Positions 48,689 to 58,909 of a stretch of 64,000 bases of DNA are shown here, piece by piece. The DNA comes from Bartonella sp. AU55XJBT (GTDB lineage Bacteria; Pseudomonadota; Alphaproteobacteria; Rhizobiales; Rhizobiaceae): assembly GCF_028618525.1 (NCBI RefSeq), contig NZ_JAQITC010000006.1, positions 1-64,000 on the forward strand. Direction: 5' to 3'. Position numbers and translations under genes: made by a program. A model generated the notes under the pieces. The model worked only from the letters and a program-made list of their open reading frames with translations, was not told the DNA's origin and did no database searches. How positions within the stretch are numbered: position 1 is the first letter of the stretch; each line of letters begins with the position of its first letter.

Positions 48689-49588
48689 TTAGAATTTTGG
48701 TATAGGAAGATTGTGTAATCGGGCAGCGGCTTTGAGTGTATTAACCATAAGCATGGCAATTGTCATGGGTCCAACACCTCCTGGAACAGGGGTGATTGCG
48801 GCAGCTTTTTCTTTTACGTTTTCAAAATCGACATCCCCAACAAGACGCGTTTTTCCTACACCTTTTTCTGGCGCGGCAATGCGGTTAATACCAACATCAA
48901 TAACAATTGCGCCATTTTTCACCCAGTCTTTTTTAATCATTTGTGGGCGGCCTACAGCCGCTACGAGAATATCGGCGCTCCGACATACATCATCAAGGTC
49001 ACGGGTACGACTATGGGCAATTGTCACAGTAGCATTGGCCGCTGTTAAAAGAGCAGCCATAGGTTTTCCCACAATATTAGAGCGTCCAACAACGACAGCA
49101 TCAAGTCCAGATAAATCTCGCCCACAATGTCGTTCAATCATCATCATAGCACCAGCGGGTGTGCAGGGAATAATAGCATCTTCAAGTGCATTTGCTGCGA
49201 GTTTTCCTACATTGATATAATGAAAACCATCAACATCTTTTTGGAAAGCAACAGCTTGCGTTATGCGGTTTGTATTGATATGGGCGGGGAGAGGAAGCTG
49301 TACCAAAATACCATGAATTTTTGGATCAGAATTTAACATTGCAATAAGTTGAAGGAGCTCTTTTTCTTGCGTTTCTTTGGAAATAACATGTTTGATTGAA
49401 AGAAACCCACATTCTTCAGCTTTTTTATTTTTTGAGGCGACATATACTTGACTTGCGGGATCGTCTCCAACGATAATAACAGCGATACTAGGTTGTATAT
49501 TATAGTTATTGCAGAGTTTTGTGGTTTCAGCCTTAACTTTCACAATAATCTCTTCAGCAAGTTTTTTTCCGTCGATAATATTATTCAT
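48689..49588 (-). CDS. folD: Methylenetetrahydrofolate dehydrogenase/cyclohydrolase
   Basis: A 299-residue bifunctional enzyme interconverting methylene-, methenyl- and formyl-tetrahydrofolate. Motifs: [14 protein letters not shown] with the catalytic Lys, the substrate part QLPLPAHIN, the cofactor loop [16 protein letters not shown], and the C-terminal [18 protein letters not shown] 49588 ([14 protein letters not shown]) follows AAAGGATC and is preferred to the frame start at 49633. It converges with edd. It links to purine and formyl-Met supply. Confidence 0.96.
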   Translation of the reverse strand: MNNIIDGKKLAEEIIVKVKAETTKLCNNYNIQPSIAVIIVGDDPASQVYVASKNKKAEECGFLSIKHVISKETQEKELLQLIAMLNSDPKIHGILVQLPLPAHINTNRITQAVAFQKDVDGFHYINVGKLAANALEDAIIPCTPAGAMMMIERHCGRDLSGLDAVVVGRSNIVGKPMAALLTAANATVTIAHSRTRDLDDVCRSADILVAAVGRPQMIKKDWVKNGAIVIDVGINRIAAPEKGVGKTRLVGDVDFENVKEKAAAITPVPGGVGPMTIAMLMVNTLKAAARLHNLPIPKF

Positions 49589-49908
49589 GAGAGAGATCCT
49601 TTCGGTAAGGCTGTTTATTTTTTTGTAAAGCATTTTCTAATAATACGATAGAGTTTTATAGCAATATTTATAGGGGAACGGTGAGAATGGTTTGATAATG
49701 TTGTGGATTTATAGTTTTAGAAGACTTTTAAATAATTGCTTTATAAAGAAGCAGCAATATTACTGTTTAAATAAACTTTGGATAAAGAACAAAAATGATG
49801 AAAATACAAAATGGATATGGTGAATTATAGGGTTATAAAAAGTCTTTTAATGGATTATTTAAGTTTGTTTTTAATCTGTTACTAGGGGGATTCGTGTAGA
49901 GGGATATT
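49589..49908. other. Divergent promoter region folD / AsmA-like gene
   Basis: About 320 AT-rich bases. No gene, repeat or strong hairpin is seen. Confidence 0.4.
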
Positions 49909-51789
49909 GTGCGCATCAGAATAATAAAATTTTTGAGCGGAATTTTTATTACAGTTATCTTTTTATTTGGGGTGGGGATTTTCGTTTTACCGTATCTTGT
50001 CTCTACGGATGTGATTCGTATTCGTTTAGGGCAAGAGTTGAGTGCATGGACGGGGTATAATGTGCAATTGCGTGATCCACCGCGGTTAAATCTTTTTCCT
50101 TATCCTAAAGCGTTGCTTTCTGGCATTACTTTAACATCAAAAATGGATGATGTTGCACCATTAATGGAAGCTGAATCAATAGAAGTTGATCTTTCTGTCG
50201 TCGATCTTCTTTGGGGGCGTGTTTCTTTTTCAGAGACGCGGATTGTGCGTCCTCAATTTGTTATGGAAAAGCCCGTTAAAACAATGGCAGATTTTTTTGA
50301 TCGATTTTCTCACTCACAAGGCGCCTTAGGGTTAGCCATACGCAAGGCACGTGAAATATTAAAACATAACCCTGAACATCCAGAGATAGAACACCTTTTA
50401 AAACAACCTTTTGGGCGGATTGTTATTAAAAATGGTGCTCTTGTGTATCATGACAGCTTTTCAGGAGTAGCAGAAAAAATAACAGGATTAAATGCGACTT
50501 TAGATTGGCCAGAATCGACTGAGGAAGTACGGTTGCGTGCAGATGCTCGTTGGCGCGGAGAATTTACAAAATTATCAATTGATGCTTCTCAAGCATTGTT
50601 GCTTTTGGCAGGAGGAAAAAGCCAGGTTAAGGCAAGTCTTAATTCTGTACGTGGGGGAATAACTTTTACAGGGCAGGCTCGGTTATCTGAATATTATATT
50701 TTTGATGGAAAGGTGTCGATGCGTTCACCAAGCTGGAATCAGACATTGTCTTGGATTGGAGAGAATCAGTTTTGGGGACATAGATTAACAATACCCATTG
50801 TATGGGAATCTCATTTTTTAGCGCGACCAATGCATATCCAAATGAACAGTGTTGCATTTACGATGGGGAAATCCAATGCACGTGGGGCTTTGGAACTTGA
50901 TTTTCAAGATTATGTACCAAGTGTCATGGGCTCTTTAGCATTTGATAACTTAGACATTAACCTCTTGGACTCAATGTTTTTTTCGGATAAAAAGAAAAAT
51001 TCATTCTTTGATATGGCGCTTTTTGATCGTATTGGGGTGGATATACGACTTTCTGCGCCACAAGCCAAAATAGGAAATATTTCACTTACAAATTTAGCAG
51101 CTGCGATGCAAATAAGAAATGGGCATGGGATTTTTGATCTTGGACATGTCAATATTTGGGGTGGATCCGTTCAAAGTAATATTGAAGTTACGCCAGCTGG
51201 ACAGAAAATACGTATTGAAGGAACTATTTCAGGGGCTTCTATTGATACGCAGGAGGCTTTAGAAGCCTTAGGATTTATTCCATTTGTACAGAGCAAAACA
51301 AATTTTACCGCAGCGATACAAACACTTGTGGGTTCTTGGATGGAAGTTTTTACAAAAATGCAGGGTGGATTAACGCTAAAGATGTCTTCTGGGAAGCTCT
51401 TAGGGTATGATTTGAATGAATTACAAACAAAACTTTCAAGCAAACAACAATTTCTTTTAACCAATAATGATTCTCTCTCCACAAGTTTTGATCACTGGGA
51501 TATTCAGACAAGTTTTTCAGCAGCTATGATGAAGGTGACAGAGTCATTGATGTGTACAACAGACTTGAGTTTATCCATACAGGGGTCTGTTACAACTGCT
51601 CTTGCTCAAGGGCAGCAGAATGAATTGATATTACAGGCACAATTACGCAAAAATCATAGATCAGAAACTTTATGTAAAGATGTCCAATGTCTTGCTAACA
51701 GCCTTGCGTGGCCTTTTACATTTTCTCTGAGCTCTAAAGGACAAGATCATGGTAATTTTTGGGTTACAAAAGACATTGACACAGATTGA
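49909..51789 (+). CDS. AsmA-family membrane-anchored protein
   Basis: A 626-residue envelope protein. One N-terminal membrane helix (FLSGIFITVIFLFGVGIFVL) is followed by the typical AsmA start TDVIRIRLGQELSAWTGYNV and PPRLNLFPYPKALLSGITL. The C-terminal half holds an AsmA-like region (NISLTNLAAAMQIRNGHGIF, SGKLLGYDLNELQTKL). The family forms long beta-rich structures in the periplasm linked to outer-membrane lipid or protein homeostasis. GTG 49909 after AGAGGGATATT is the start. No operon partner is seen. Confidence 0.8.
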   Translation: MRIRIIKFLSGIFITVIFLFGVGIFVLPYLVSTDVIRIRLGQELSAWTGYNVQLRDPPRLNLFPYPKALLSGITLTSKMDDVAPLMEAESIEVDLSVVDLLWGRVSFSETRIVRPQFVMEKPVKTMADFFDRFSHSQGALGLAIRKAREILKHNPEHPEIEHLLKQPFGRIVIKNGALVYHDSFSGVAEKITGLNATLDWPESTEEVRLRADARWRGEFTKLSIDASQALLLLAGGKSQVKASLNSVRGGITFTGQARLSEYYIFDGKVSMRSPSWNQTLSWIGENQFWGHRLTIPIVWESHFLARPMHIQMNSVAFTMGKSNARGALELDFQDYVPSVMGSLAFDNLDINLLDSMFFSDKKKNSFFDMALFDRIGVDIRLSAPQAKIGNISLTNLAAAMQIRNGHGIFDLGHVNIWGGSVQSNIEVTPAGQKIRIEGTISGASIDTQEALEALGFIPFVQSKTNFTAAIQTLVGSWMEVFTKMQGGLTLKMSSGKLLGYDLNELQTKLSSKQQFLLTNNDSLSTSFDHWDIQTSFSAAMMKVTESLMCTTDLSLSIQGSVTTALAQGQQNELILQAQLRKNHRSETLCKDVQCLANSLAWPFTFSLSSKGQDHGNFWVTKDIDTD

Positions 51790-52111
51790 GTATTGTTTTT
51801 CATCTGTATAACGCTCTATTTTATAATAATATTTTGTCTCTTTGCAATTTAAAGTCGTTTTTAAATTTAAATAAGAGATTTCAAGATCATAAGATTCTCC
51901 TACTTTAAATCTATTCGTGATGAAACCAAAAATCTTCCTCTTCCTCACATAAATGCAGTTGTTATGTGGATAAACAATTTAAGAGAGGAATAAAAACGCC
52001 TCTCTCTGGAATTTTCCAAATACAGGAGAGTCATAATATGCGTGCAAATCTTAGAAAATTGTTAAAAAATATTTTGTTGCCTTAAAACATTAAGGGCATA
52101 TCAGCCAGTGT
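51790..52111. other. Region after the AsmA-like gene
   Basis: Contains a 7-bp stem AGAGAGG/CCTCTCT at 51982-52005 and a stretch resembling 13741-13780. A 15-codon frame (MRANLRKLLKNILLP) starts at 52038 after CAGGAGAG; it is too short to judge. Confidence 0.35.
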
Positions 52112-52255
52112 TTATTGAATCTGAGAAGAAATACCATAACCATCTTTGGTAACTGCACGCTTTCCATCTGCTCCAACAGAACCAATTCCCACTGTAATCA
52201 AAATAAAGGCTAAGAGAGTTGTAATCGTAATAATGGTAGCTTTTTTAGCAGACAT
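52112..52255 (-). CDS. Small single-helix or secreted protein (47 aa)
   Basis: On the minus strand GGAGGAAAGAT precedes ATG and a 47-codon frame: a basic start (MSAKKAT), a hydrophobic stretch (IITITTLLAFILITVGIG) and a polar end (SVGADGKRAVTKDGYGISSQ, then IQ). This is the plan of a signal-anchored small protein or lipid-less secreted peptide. The ribosome-binding site and clean composition favour a real gene. No family is recognised. Confidence 0.55.
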   Translation of the reverse strand: MSAKKATIITITTLLAFILITVGIGSVGADGKRAVTKDGYGISSQIQ

Positions 52256-52486
52256 ATCTTTCCTCCACTGATGCATCAATGACTGAATGCAAAGATGAAT
52301 GGTGTATTATTTAAACTTTTATGAAAGCAGAATCACTGAACGATCTATTGGTTCCTATCATTATCTCATAAAGTTAAAAAAACTCTATAATTCTTTAATA
52401 TATTATAGTTCTATAGATATAATTTTTTCTTTTTGTTATATATTTTTTCATTTCTTGATGACGATAGTGAGCATTGGCAAGATTTT
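52256..52486. other. Intergenic before rsmE
   Basis: AT-rich sequence holding the divergent promoters of the small protein and rsmE; nothing else is seen. Confidence 0.3.
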
Positions 52487-53230
52487 ATGCGCATAAATTA
52501 TAAACTTAAAAGATTATTTATCCGACAGACATTGGCTTTGAATGAAGAAATAAAAATAGAGGGGGCACAAGCTTCTTATCTTGTGCATGTTTTGCGGATG
52601 AAGGAAGGAGAGAAAATTTTACTTTTTAATGGACAGGATGGTGAGTGGCTTGCTAGACTTATCATTGTTAAGAAGAAATTTGTTGTGGTTCAGCTTATCC
52701 ATCAAGAAAGATTACAAGCGACGCATTCCAATCTTATTTATTGCTTTGCTCCACTCAAAAATGCGCGGTTGGATTATATGGTGCAGAAAGCTGTTGAAAT
52801 GGGGGTATCGATTTTGCAGCCTGTTATAACGCATCATACGCAGGTTACGCGTATTAATATGGCGCGTATGGAAGCCAATGTTATTGAAGCTTCTGAACAG
52901 TGCGGCATTTTATCTCTCCCTAAATGCGTATCGGCTCTATCATTAGCAGAGCTTTTAGGACGGTGGGATGAGACACAGCCTTTATTTTTTTGTGATGAAG
53001 AGCATCAATCGCATAATCCATTAGCTTCTTTTAAAAAGCGTGACGTTATAGCACCTGGTGTTCTCATTGGACCAGAAGGTGGATTTAGTGAAGAAGAGCG
53101 GAGCTTTTTAAAAAAACATCCTTTTGTTGTTCCAATATCATTAGGCCCGCGTATTTTACGCGCTGACACTGCCGCTGTTGCGGCTTTGGCTCTTCTTAAT
53201 GCTACCGTGGGGGATTGGTCAATGGATTGA
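52487..53230 (+). CDS. rsmE: 16S rRNA m3U1498 methyltransferase
   Basis: A 247-residue SPOUT-class enzyme methylating U1498 of 16S rRNA. The N-terminal PUA-like part contains ASYLVHVLRMKEGEKILLFN; the catalytic knot shows NARLDYMVQKAVEMGVSILQ, VLIGPEGGFSEEERSFL and LRADTAAVAALALL. The frame is open from 52433, but ATG 52487 (MRINYKLKRLFI) gives the standard length. gshA follows 68 bases later on the same strand, as in related genomes. Confidence 0.93.
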   Translation: MRINYKLKRLFIRQTLALNEEIKIEGAQASYLVHVLRMKEGEKILLFNGQDGEWLARLIIVKKKFVVVQLIHQERLQATHSNLIYCFAPLKNARLDYMVQKAVEMGVSILQPVITHHTQVTRINMARMEANVIEASEQCGILSLPKCVSALSLAELLGRWDETQPLFFCDEEHQSHNPLASFKKRDVIAPGVLIGPEGGFSEEERSFLKKHPFVVPISLGPRILRADTAAVAALALLNATVGDWSMD

Positions 53231-53298
53231 GATATCTGTAAAATCATTCTAAACAATTCATTTAAGATGATGATACCAATGATAGGATACGATAAGTT

Positions 53299-54672
53299 AT
53301 GGCGCTTGATGTAATGGATGAAAGTGAAGTTTATAACTTAGATTCCTTGGTTAGCTATTTCCAAGGGGGGTATAAAGCAGAAGAAGATTGGCGTATTGGT
53401 ACAGAACATGAAAAATTTCCGTTTTATAGAGATGGTTTTCGTCCTGTTCCTTATGACGGTGAGAGAGGAATCCGAGCGCTTTTAGAGAGGATGCAAAGCG
53501 CTTTAGGATGGAGCCCTATTTTAGATGAAGAGAATATTATTGGGCTCGTAGGATCAGTTGATCAGGGAGCTATTTCTTTGGAACCTGGGGGACAATTTGA
53601 ATTATCTGGTGCACCACTAAAATCAGTGGGCCATACGTATCACGAGTTGATGGAGCATTTAGCTCTTCTCAAGAAAATTGCGGAACCATTGGGTATTGGT
53701 TTTTTGGGGATGGGAGCAAGCCCGAAGTGGACGTTAGCTGAAACGCCGAAAATGCCTAAATCACGTTATCAGATTATGACTGATTATATGCCGAAAGTTG
53801 GGCATAATGGCCTTAATATGATGTATCGCACATCAACGGTCCAGGTTAATCTTGATTTTTCCTCTGAAAGTGATATGCGGCGAAAAATGCAAGTATCTAT
53901 GAAATTACAGTCCATTGCGACCGCCTTATTTGCAAGTTCACCTTTTACAGAAGGACGCCCAAATGGCTTTTTGTCATGGCGTTCTGAAATTTGGCGTGAT
54001 ACGGATAATCACAGGACAGGCGTTCTTCCCTTTATATTTTCTGAGCATTTTGGTTTTGCTGATTACGTTGAATGGGCCCTTGATGTTCCCATGTATTTTG
54101 TTGTACGTGATGGCCGTTATTATGATTGTACACATATAACGTTTCGTCAGTTTATGAATGGAGCATTAAAAGGATACGTTGCAAATTCAATTCCAAACAT
54201 GGGAGATTGGATTAATCACTTATCAACGTTATTTCCTGAAGTCCGCTTAAAAAGATTTTTAGAAATGAGAGGCGCTGATTGCGGTTCTTGGAAGCGCATT
54301 TGTGCATTGTCGGCTTTTTGGGTTGGGCTTCTTTATGATAGAGAAGCGCTTAACGAGGCAGAGGCTTTGACCAAAGATTGGTGCTTTGAAGAAGTTTTAG
54401 ACATGCGCCAACGCGTTCCCAAAGAAGGGTTAAAAACCCCTTTTCGTCAAACCATTCTTTTAGAATTAGCCCGTCAAGCTATCGCGATTGCACGCAAGGG
54501 CTTAAAAAATCGCAAACAGTATGATGCAAATGGTTTTGATGAAACAAATTTTCTTAATCCTTTAGAAGAGGTTGTGGCAACAGGGCAAACAGATGCTGAA
54601 AAACTTTTGTTTCATTACTCTTCTATTTGGAATGAGTCTGTCGAACCTGTATTTTTAGAATGCGCCTATTAA
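53299..54672 (+). CDS. gshA: Glutamate-cysteine ligase (plant/alphaproteobacterial type)
   Basis: A 457-residue ATP-dependent ligase starting glutathione synthesis. Recognised parts: IGTEHEKFPFYRDGFRPVPY, SVDQGAISLEPGGQFELSGA, TPKMPKSRYQIMTDYMPK, RTSTVQVNLDFSSESDMRRK and SWRSEIWRDTDNHRTG. The length and wording match the GCS2/plant-like form in Rhizobiales, not the E. coli type. Its product pathway connects with glutaredoxin (grxC) and cystine uptake (tcyP) in this window. Confidence 0.93.
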   Translation: MALDVMDESEVYNLDSLVSYFQGGYKAEEDWRIGTEHEKFPFYRDGFRPVPYDGERGIRALLERMQSALGWSPILDEENIIGLVGSVDQGAISLEPGGQFELSGAPLKSVGHTYHELMEHLALLKKIAEPLGIGFLGMGASPKWTLAETPKMPKSRYQIMTDYMPKVGHNGLNMMYRTSTVQVNLDFSSESDMRRKMQVSMKLQSIATALFASSPFTEGRPNGFLSWRSEIWRDTDNHRTGVLPFIFSEHFGFADYVEWALDVPMYFVVRDGRYYDCTHITFRQFMNGALKGYVANSIPNMGDWINHLSTLFPEVRLKRFLEMRGADCGSWKRICALSAFWVGLLYDREALNEAEALTKDWCFEEVLDMRQRVPKEGLKTPFRQTILLELARQAIAIARKGLKNRKQYDANGFDETNFLNPLEEVVATGQTDAEKLLFHYSSIWNESVEPVFLECAY

Positions 54673-56482
54673 ATTGAAGGCAAAGACACTTTGTACTTTT
54701 TAAAAACTGTATATTATCATAGTGGTTCATTTGTTTTAGAGAGAATATCCCCCTTTCTTTCAACATTGCTCATAAGGAATATAATATAAAGATCTCAAGA
54801 ATACTAAAGATGACAACGATGACGATATTTCTGTAACCTCCATGTTATATCGGAGTGCTAAAGATGATTTGATCTATTTAGCTTTTTATAAAACATTTTT
54901 TATCCGCTTGGCTTATTTCTCTTATGACGGGGGGATAGAGAATAATTTTATTACTTTTAAATAAGAGATAAAAAATATTATTTATATTCAATAGTCTCAA
55001 CACTATGCTTATAAAAATACGAAGTGTTTTATTCTGAAGAGTAAAAATGCAAAACCTCAGTTTGTTATGCTGATAAGCCACAAACTCTTCATTTTTTGTT
55101 GCTTCCATTTTTAATAGAAAGATTGCATGGGGGGCTTATATTTTTTTTGTGACATTATACGATATCGTTATACCTTCATCATGAAGGCAATAGCTGGATT
55201 TTCAAAAACGGTAGGAAAATTACAAGGTATCATTTTCTCTATACGGATAATGTGTTTTTTTGGTTAATGCTCGTTGGAGAATCTAGAAATTTTCTACGTA
55301 TTCAAACATCAGATCACTAAAAGTCTGCTTCAAGTTTTTTAAGGAAAAGGTCTTTTATCAATAAATAAAATAGCATTCTATTTGACTATTTAGCAGATCT
55401 TCATATTGGGTTCTTTACTTAAAAATCAAGCAGCGTCCATAAAAGATAAGTATCGTGTGGTAATGCTTTAAGATATCTAATTATGAAGATTCATTTGTTG
55501 TTCTATTCAATGATTTCTAAAACGATCCCTTATCCTATTCTGTAGATGTGACAGGTTCCATCTTACTGTTAAATATTTTTATATATTCTTTTGCTATTTC
55601 CCCTTTTTCGCGATATCCTGAGTTTCTATTGAGATATGACTGATAAAGTTCATCGTACAGATTCATATCGTTCACTTTTGTATATCCAAGTGATATTAAT
55701 ACAGCAAACAAAAGTATTAATAGAGAAGATAAAATAATAAATGTTATGGTACGTTTCATGAGTGATTTAACTCCTTATCTTTGATAAATAGACCGATATT
55801 GAATACGGCTATTATGACGGTTGATATCACTTAATTTGGTTATATCAACAGGATATAGGCTATTTTTGTTGGTATTATGTTTTAGGTTGTGTTAAATAAT
55901 ATTATTCATTATTGGTTGTATTTCCTTTCAATAGGATCGTGATTTTTCAAGCCTTCACATTTGCGATTTTTTTGTTATTGAGAGGGCATATTTTTGTGCC
56001 TAAGGGAATTTCAAAAAGTAAAAAAGCTTTCCTAAAAAGCTTTTGAGAGTGCAGTCCATAAAATTGTAAGATGGTTAATTTTTCAGAAAATTCATGAATG
56101 TTTGTTTGTTAATGAATCATTTTTTAAGAAAGCTTTTTTCAACTTAAAGGGAAAAAGAGAGTAATAAGGACTTTGATAGAATAAGATAGGTTGTTAATTA
56201 TTCAGTATTAAAATGCAATGAAGGGTGTTTATATTTCTCTTTTTAAACTATTTGATAAGCTCTTTAATTTTAAAGAGTGGAGAAATAAATTTATTTATTT
56301 TCTTTAAACAGTTATTCGTAGATAAAAAATTCTCTTTTAATCTATAAATTAAAAAAATAATGATTTTTTAAAATCCTTATAAGTTTTATACCTTAATTTT
56401 AAATATTATGCATTGCTTTTGAATGATGCATAATATTCACCATCAATTATAACTAATAGTGGGTATAGACTGGGCATAGACA
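54673..56482. other. 1.8-kb gene-poor region before tcyP
   Basis: Only one credible small gene is seen (55535-55759, minus). Other frames, such as 54878-55108 minus, look accidental. The last 450 bases before tcyP are extremely AT-rich and may hold its promoter. No repeats or hairpins of note are seen. Confidence 0.4.
55535..55759 (-). CDS. Small membrane-anchored or secreted hypothetical protein (74 aa)
   Basis: The frame starts MKRTITFIILSSLLILLFAV, a signal or anchor helix, followed by a polar domain (VNDMNLYDELYQSYLNRNSG, then KGEIAKEYIKIF). GATAAGGAGTTAAATCACTC precedes the ATG on the minus strand, a good ribosome-binding site. It stands alone in a large gene-poor region. No family is recognised. 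Confidence 0.5.
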   Translation of the reverse strand: MKRTITFIILSSLLILLFAVLISLGYTKVNDMNLYDELYQSYLNRNSGYREKGEIAKEYIKIFNSKMEPVTSTE

Positions 56483-57826
56483 ATGACATTTAATTTATTT
56501 CTATTTGTTATTTTTTTATTGTGGATTGCTCAAAGTAAGAGAATGCAATGGAGTCTTTCACGCCGTGTCATGTTGGGGCTTATCTTTGGCTTGATTTTTG
56601 GTGCTGTTTTACAGGTTGTTTATGGAGAAGGTGAAGTTACTTTGTTGAAATCCGTTGAATGGTTTAACATTGTTGGGAATGGTTACATCTTGTTACTCCA
56701 AATGATTGTTATGCCATTGGTTTTTATCTCTATCGTTTCAGCGGTTGCTCATTTGCATTCTGTTTATGCTGTTGGAAAAATGAGTATAATGACCATTTCA
56801 ATATTGCTCTTTACAACGGCTCTTTCAGCGTTGGTTGGCGTTTTAGTCGTGAATGCCTTTGGTTTAACCGCAAATGGTTTGGTGCATGAAGGGCAAAATG
56901 TTTCTACTGTTCTTGGAGATCGTATTTCTCAACTTGGAGATATGAATATTCCAAAGATGATTTTATCCTTGATTCCTAAAAACCCCTTTGCTGAGTTAAG
57001 TGGTTCCAAGCGGACATCAATTATCAGTGTTGTTATTTTTGCGTCATTTTTAGGGGCTGCGGTTCTTCTTTTGAAGAAAGATGAGCCAGAAAAAGGGGAA
57101 AAAGCACTTTTATTTATTCAAGTGGCACAAGCTTGGATTATGCGGTTAGTTCGTCTTGTGATTGCTTTAACGCCTTATGGTATTTTTGCACTTATGACGA
57201 AAGTAGGAGCATCTTCGCATGTTGCAGATATTTTAAATTTACTCGTTTTTATCGTTGCTTCTTATGTCGGTATTATTTTAATTTTTGGCATTCATGGTGT
57301 GTTGCTCGGCATATCAGGAATTAACCCCTTTCGTTTTTTCAAAAAGGTTTTGCCGGTTTTAACATTTGCTTTTAGCAGTCGTTCAAGTGCTGCAAGTATT
57401 CCTTTGAATATTGAAGCACAAACACAGTGGATAGGTGTACCGCAATCCATTGCGAGTTTTGCAGCTTCTTTTGGGGCAACAATTGGACAAAATGGGTGTG
57501 CTGGTCTTTATCCAGCGATGCTTGCGACCATGATTGCACCAACTATGGGAATTAATCCTCTTGATCCTACTTGGATTGCGACGCTTGTTGGGATTGTAAC
57601 ATTGAGTTCCATTGGTGTTGCTGGTGTGGGAGGAGGGGCTATTTTTGCAGCATTGATTGTGTTACCAATCATGGGACTTCCTGTGACTTTGGTCGCTGTC
57701 CTTATCTCTATTGAGCCGCTGATTGATATGGGACGTACCGCTTTAAATGTGAGTGATTCGATGATAGCAGGAACGATCACCAGTCAAATATTACGAGCAA
57801 CGGATAAAAGTATTTTTGAAAAATGA
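56483..57826 (+). CDS. tcyP: L-cystine/dicarboxylate:cation symporter, TcyP-like
   Basis: A 447-residue transporter of the DAACS (glutamate/dicarboxylate symporter) family with about eight membrane helices and two re-entrant loops. The wording follows E. coli YdjN/TcyP closely: [29 protein letters not shown]-type [52 protein letters not shown] and [19 protein letters not shown]. TcyP imports cystine, which suits an intracellular parasite with a glutathione pathway. It converges on the next gene with seven bases between stops. Confidence 0.88.
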   Translation: MTFNLFLFVIFLLWIAQSKRMQWSLSRRVMLGLIFGLIFGAVLQVVYGEGEVTLLKSVEWFNIVGNGYILLLQMIVMPLVFISIVSAVAHLHSVYAVGKMSIMTISILLFTTALSALVGVLVVNAFGLTANGLVHEGQNVSTVLGDRISQLGDMNIPKMILSLIPKNPFAELSGSKRTSIISVVIFASFLGAAVLLLKKDEPEKGEKALLFIQVAQAWIMRLVRLVIALTPYGIFALMTKVGASSHVADILNLLVFIVASYVGIILIFGIHGVLLGISGINPFRFFKKVLPVLTFAFSSRSSAASIPLNIEAQTQWIGVPQSIASFAASFGATIGQNGCAGLYPAMLATMIAPTMGINPLDPTWIATLVGIVTLSSIGVAGVGGGAIFAALIVLPIMGLPVTLVAVLISIEPLIDMGRTALNVSDSMIAGTITSQILRATDKSIFEK

Positions 57827-57833
57827 TTTTGGG

Positions 57834-58712
57834 TTATATTTTTTTGGGTTTTAAAACCTCTGTAAGAGATATTTTCCCAGAACCAGGGTGTAGAGGCTTT
57901 TGTTGATTGGGGTGAGGAGCCCAACCAGAGAGCCATATGAAAGAAAAATGGGCACGAATACGTCCATCAGGATCGCTAAATTTTTGTGCGTAGATTTCAG
58001 CAGCGCGGAGAAAAAAGCGTTTGGAGACAGGGCGTCGTGAGCGATTGATGAGGGCATTTTGCATTCCCATCGCTTTAAGATCGTGCATAAGGTCAAACAT
58101 TGTATTATAACGTATTGTAATCTCTTCAACATCGGTTACAGGAAGAGCAAATCCAACACGCTGTAAAAGAGCGCCTGCATCACGAATGTCGACAAAAGGA
58201 TAGATTCTAGGGCTTGCTCCACCATAAATTTCAATTTCAGCCTGTAGGAGACATTCACGTAATTCTTTGAGAGTATCAGCTCCTGTCATAACAGCTAAAA
58301 ATAAGCCATCTGGTTTAAGGGTGTTTTTTATCTGGCTTAGAACTCCAGGGGTATCATTCGTCAATTGTAATGAAAGAAGTGAAACAATAAGATCACAATA
58401 ATTTTGAGGGAAATCAAGAAACTCTCGATGACGTAAATGAAATTTTTTATCATGGCTTTGATAAAGCGTATCGGTTTCAATACGCTCGATAGAACAAACC
58501 TTTCCAGATTTTATGAGAGCTTGCGTGGCAAGATCTGTATGGCTGTGTAAATCAAGGGCTAATGTAAAGATACGGTCAACAGTGCTAAGACGTTGATAGA
58601 GATCTTCTGCCGTGAGAGAGAGTAAAAAGTCATATCCTTTTTTTGCTTTTTGGAAAGCACGTTTGCGGAATTGTTCAATGCGGTTATGATCAAAAATTAA
58701 AGGATACGGCAT
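57834..58712 (-). CDS. SAM-dependent methyltransferase, BioC/NDUFAF5-like
   Basis: A 292-residue class I methyltransferase. The N-terminus reads FDHNRIEQFRKRAFQKAKKG, motif I is divergent (VDRIFTLALDLHSHTDLATQ), and post-I to motif IV read FPQNYCDLIVSLLSLQLTND, followed by LKPDGLFLAVMTGADTLKEL. That form is like the alphaproteobacterial relatives of NDUFAF5/BioC found next to comF. A GTG at 58724 is an alternative start. The substrate is unknown; complex I assembly is suggested only by homology to NDUFAF5. Confidence 0.8.
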   Translation of the reverse strand: MPYPLIFDHNRIEQFRKRAFQKAKKGYDFLLSLTAEDLYQRLSTVDRIFTLALDLHSHTDLATQALIKSGKVCSIERIETDTLYQSHDKKFHLRHREFLDFPQNYCDLIVSLLSLQLTNDTPGVLSQIKNTLKPDGLFLAVMTGADTLKELRECLLQAEIEIYGGASPRIYPFVDIRDAGALLQRVGFALPVTDVEEITIRYNTMFDLMHDLKAMGMQNALINRSRRPVSKRFFLRAAEIYAQKFSDPDGRIRAHFSFIWLSGWAPHPNQQKPLHPGSGKISLTEVLKPKKI

Positions 58713-58909
58713 ATTATGGAACACTTTCGATCTATGAAAGAATATATTTTGAAAAGGTTCATGTTTGTGCGCGCTCTGTCAAGTTTATAATGTGAAAGAA
58801 AAATAAGTTTATAGGAGCTTAAGAGTTTTTAAAGAAATTAAATTTATAAATTGAGGAAAGACAAAGGAACTTTTGTTCTACGGGGAACTTGTAAAAGCCT
58901 AAATTTATA

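Noticed and set aside
48711..49220. 169-codon + strand ORF opposite folD
   Set aside because: Antisense shadow of folD with biased composition; no features of its own.
54878..55108. 76-codon minus-strand ORF before tcyP as a gene
   Set aside because: No ribosome-binding site, composition as expected from AT-rich spacer.
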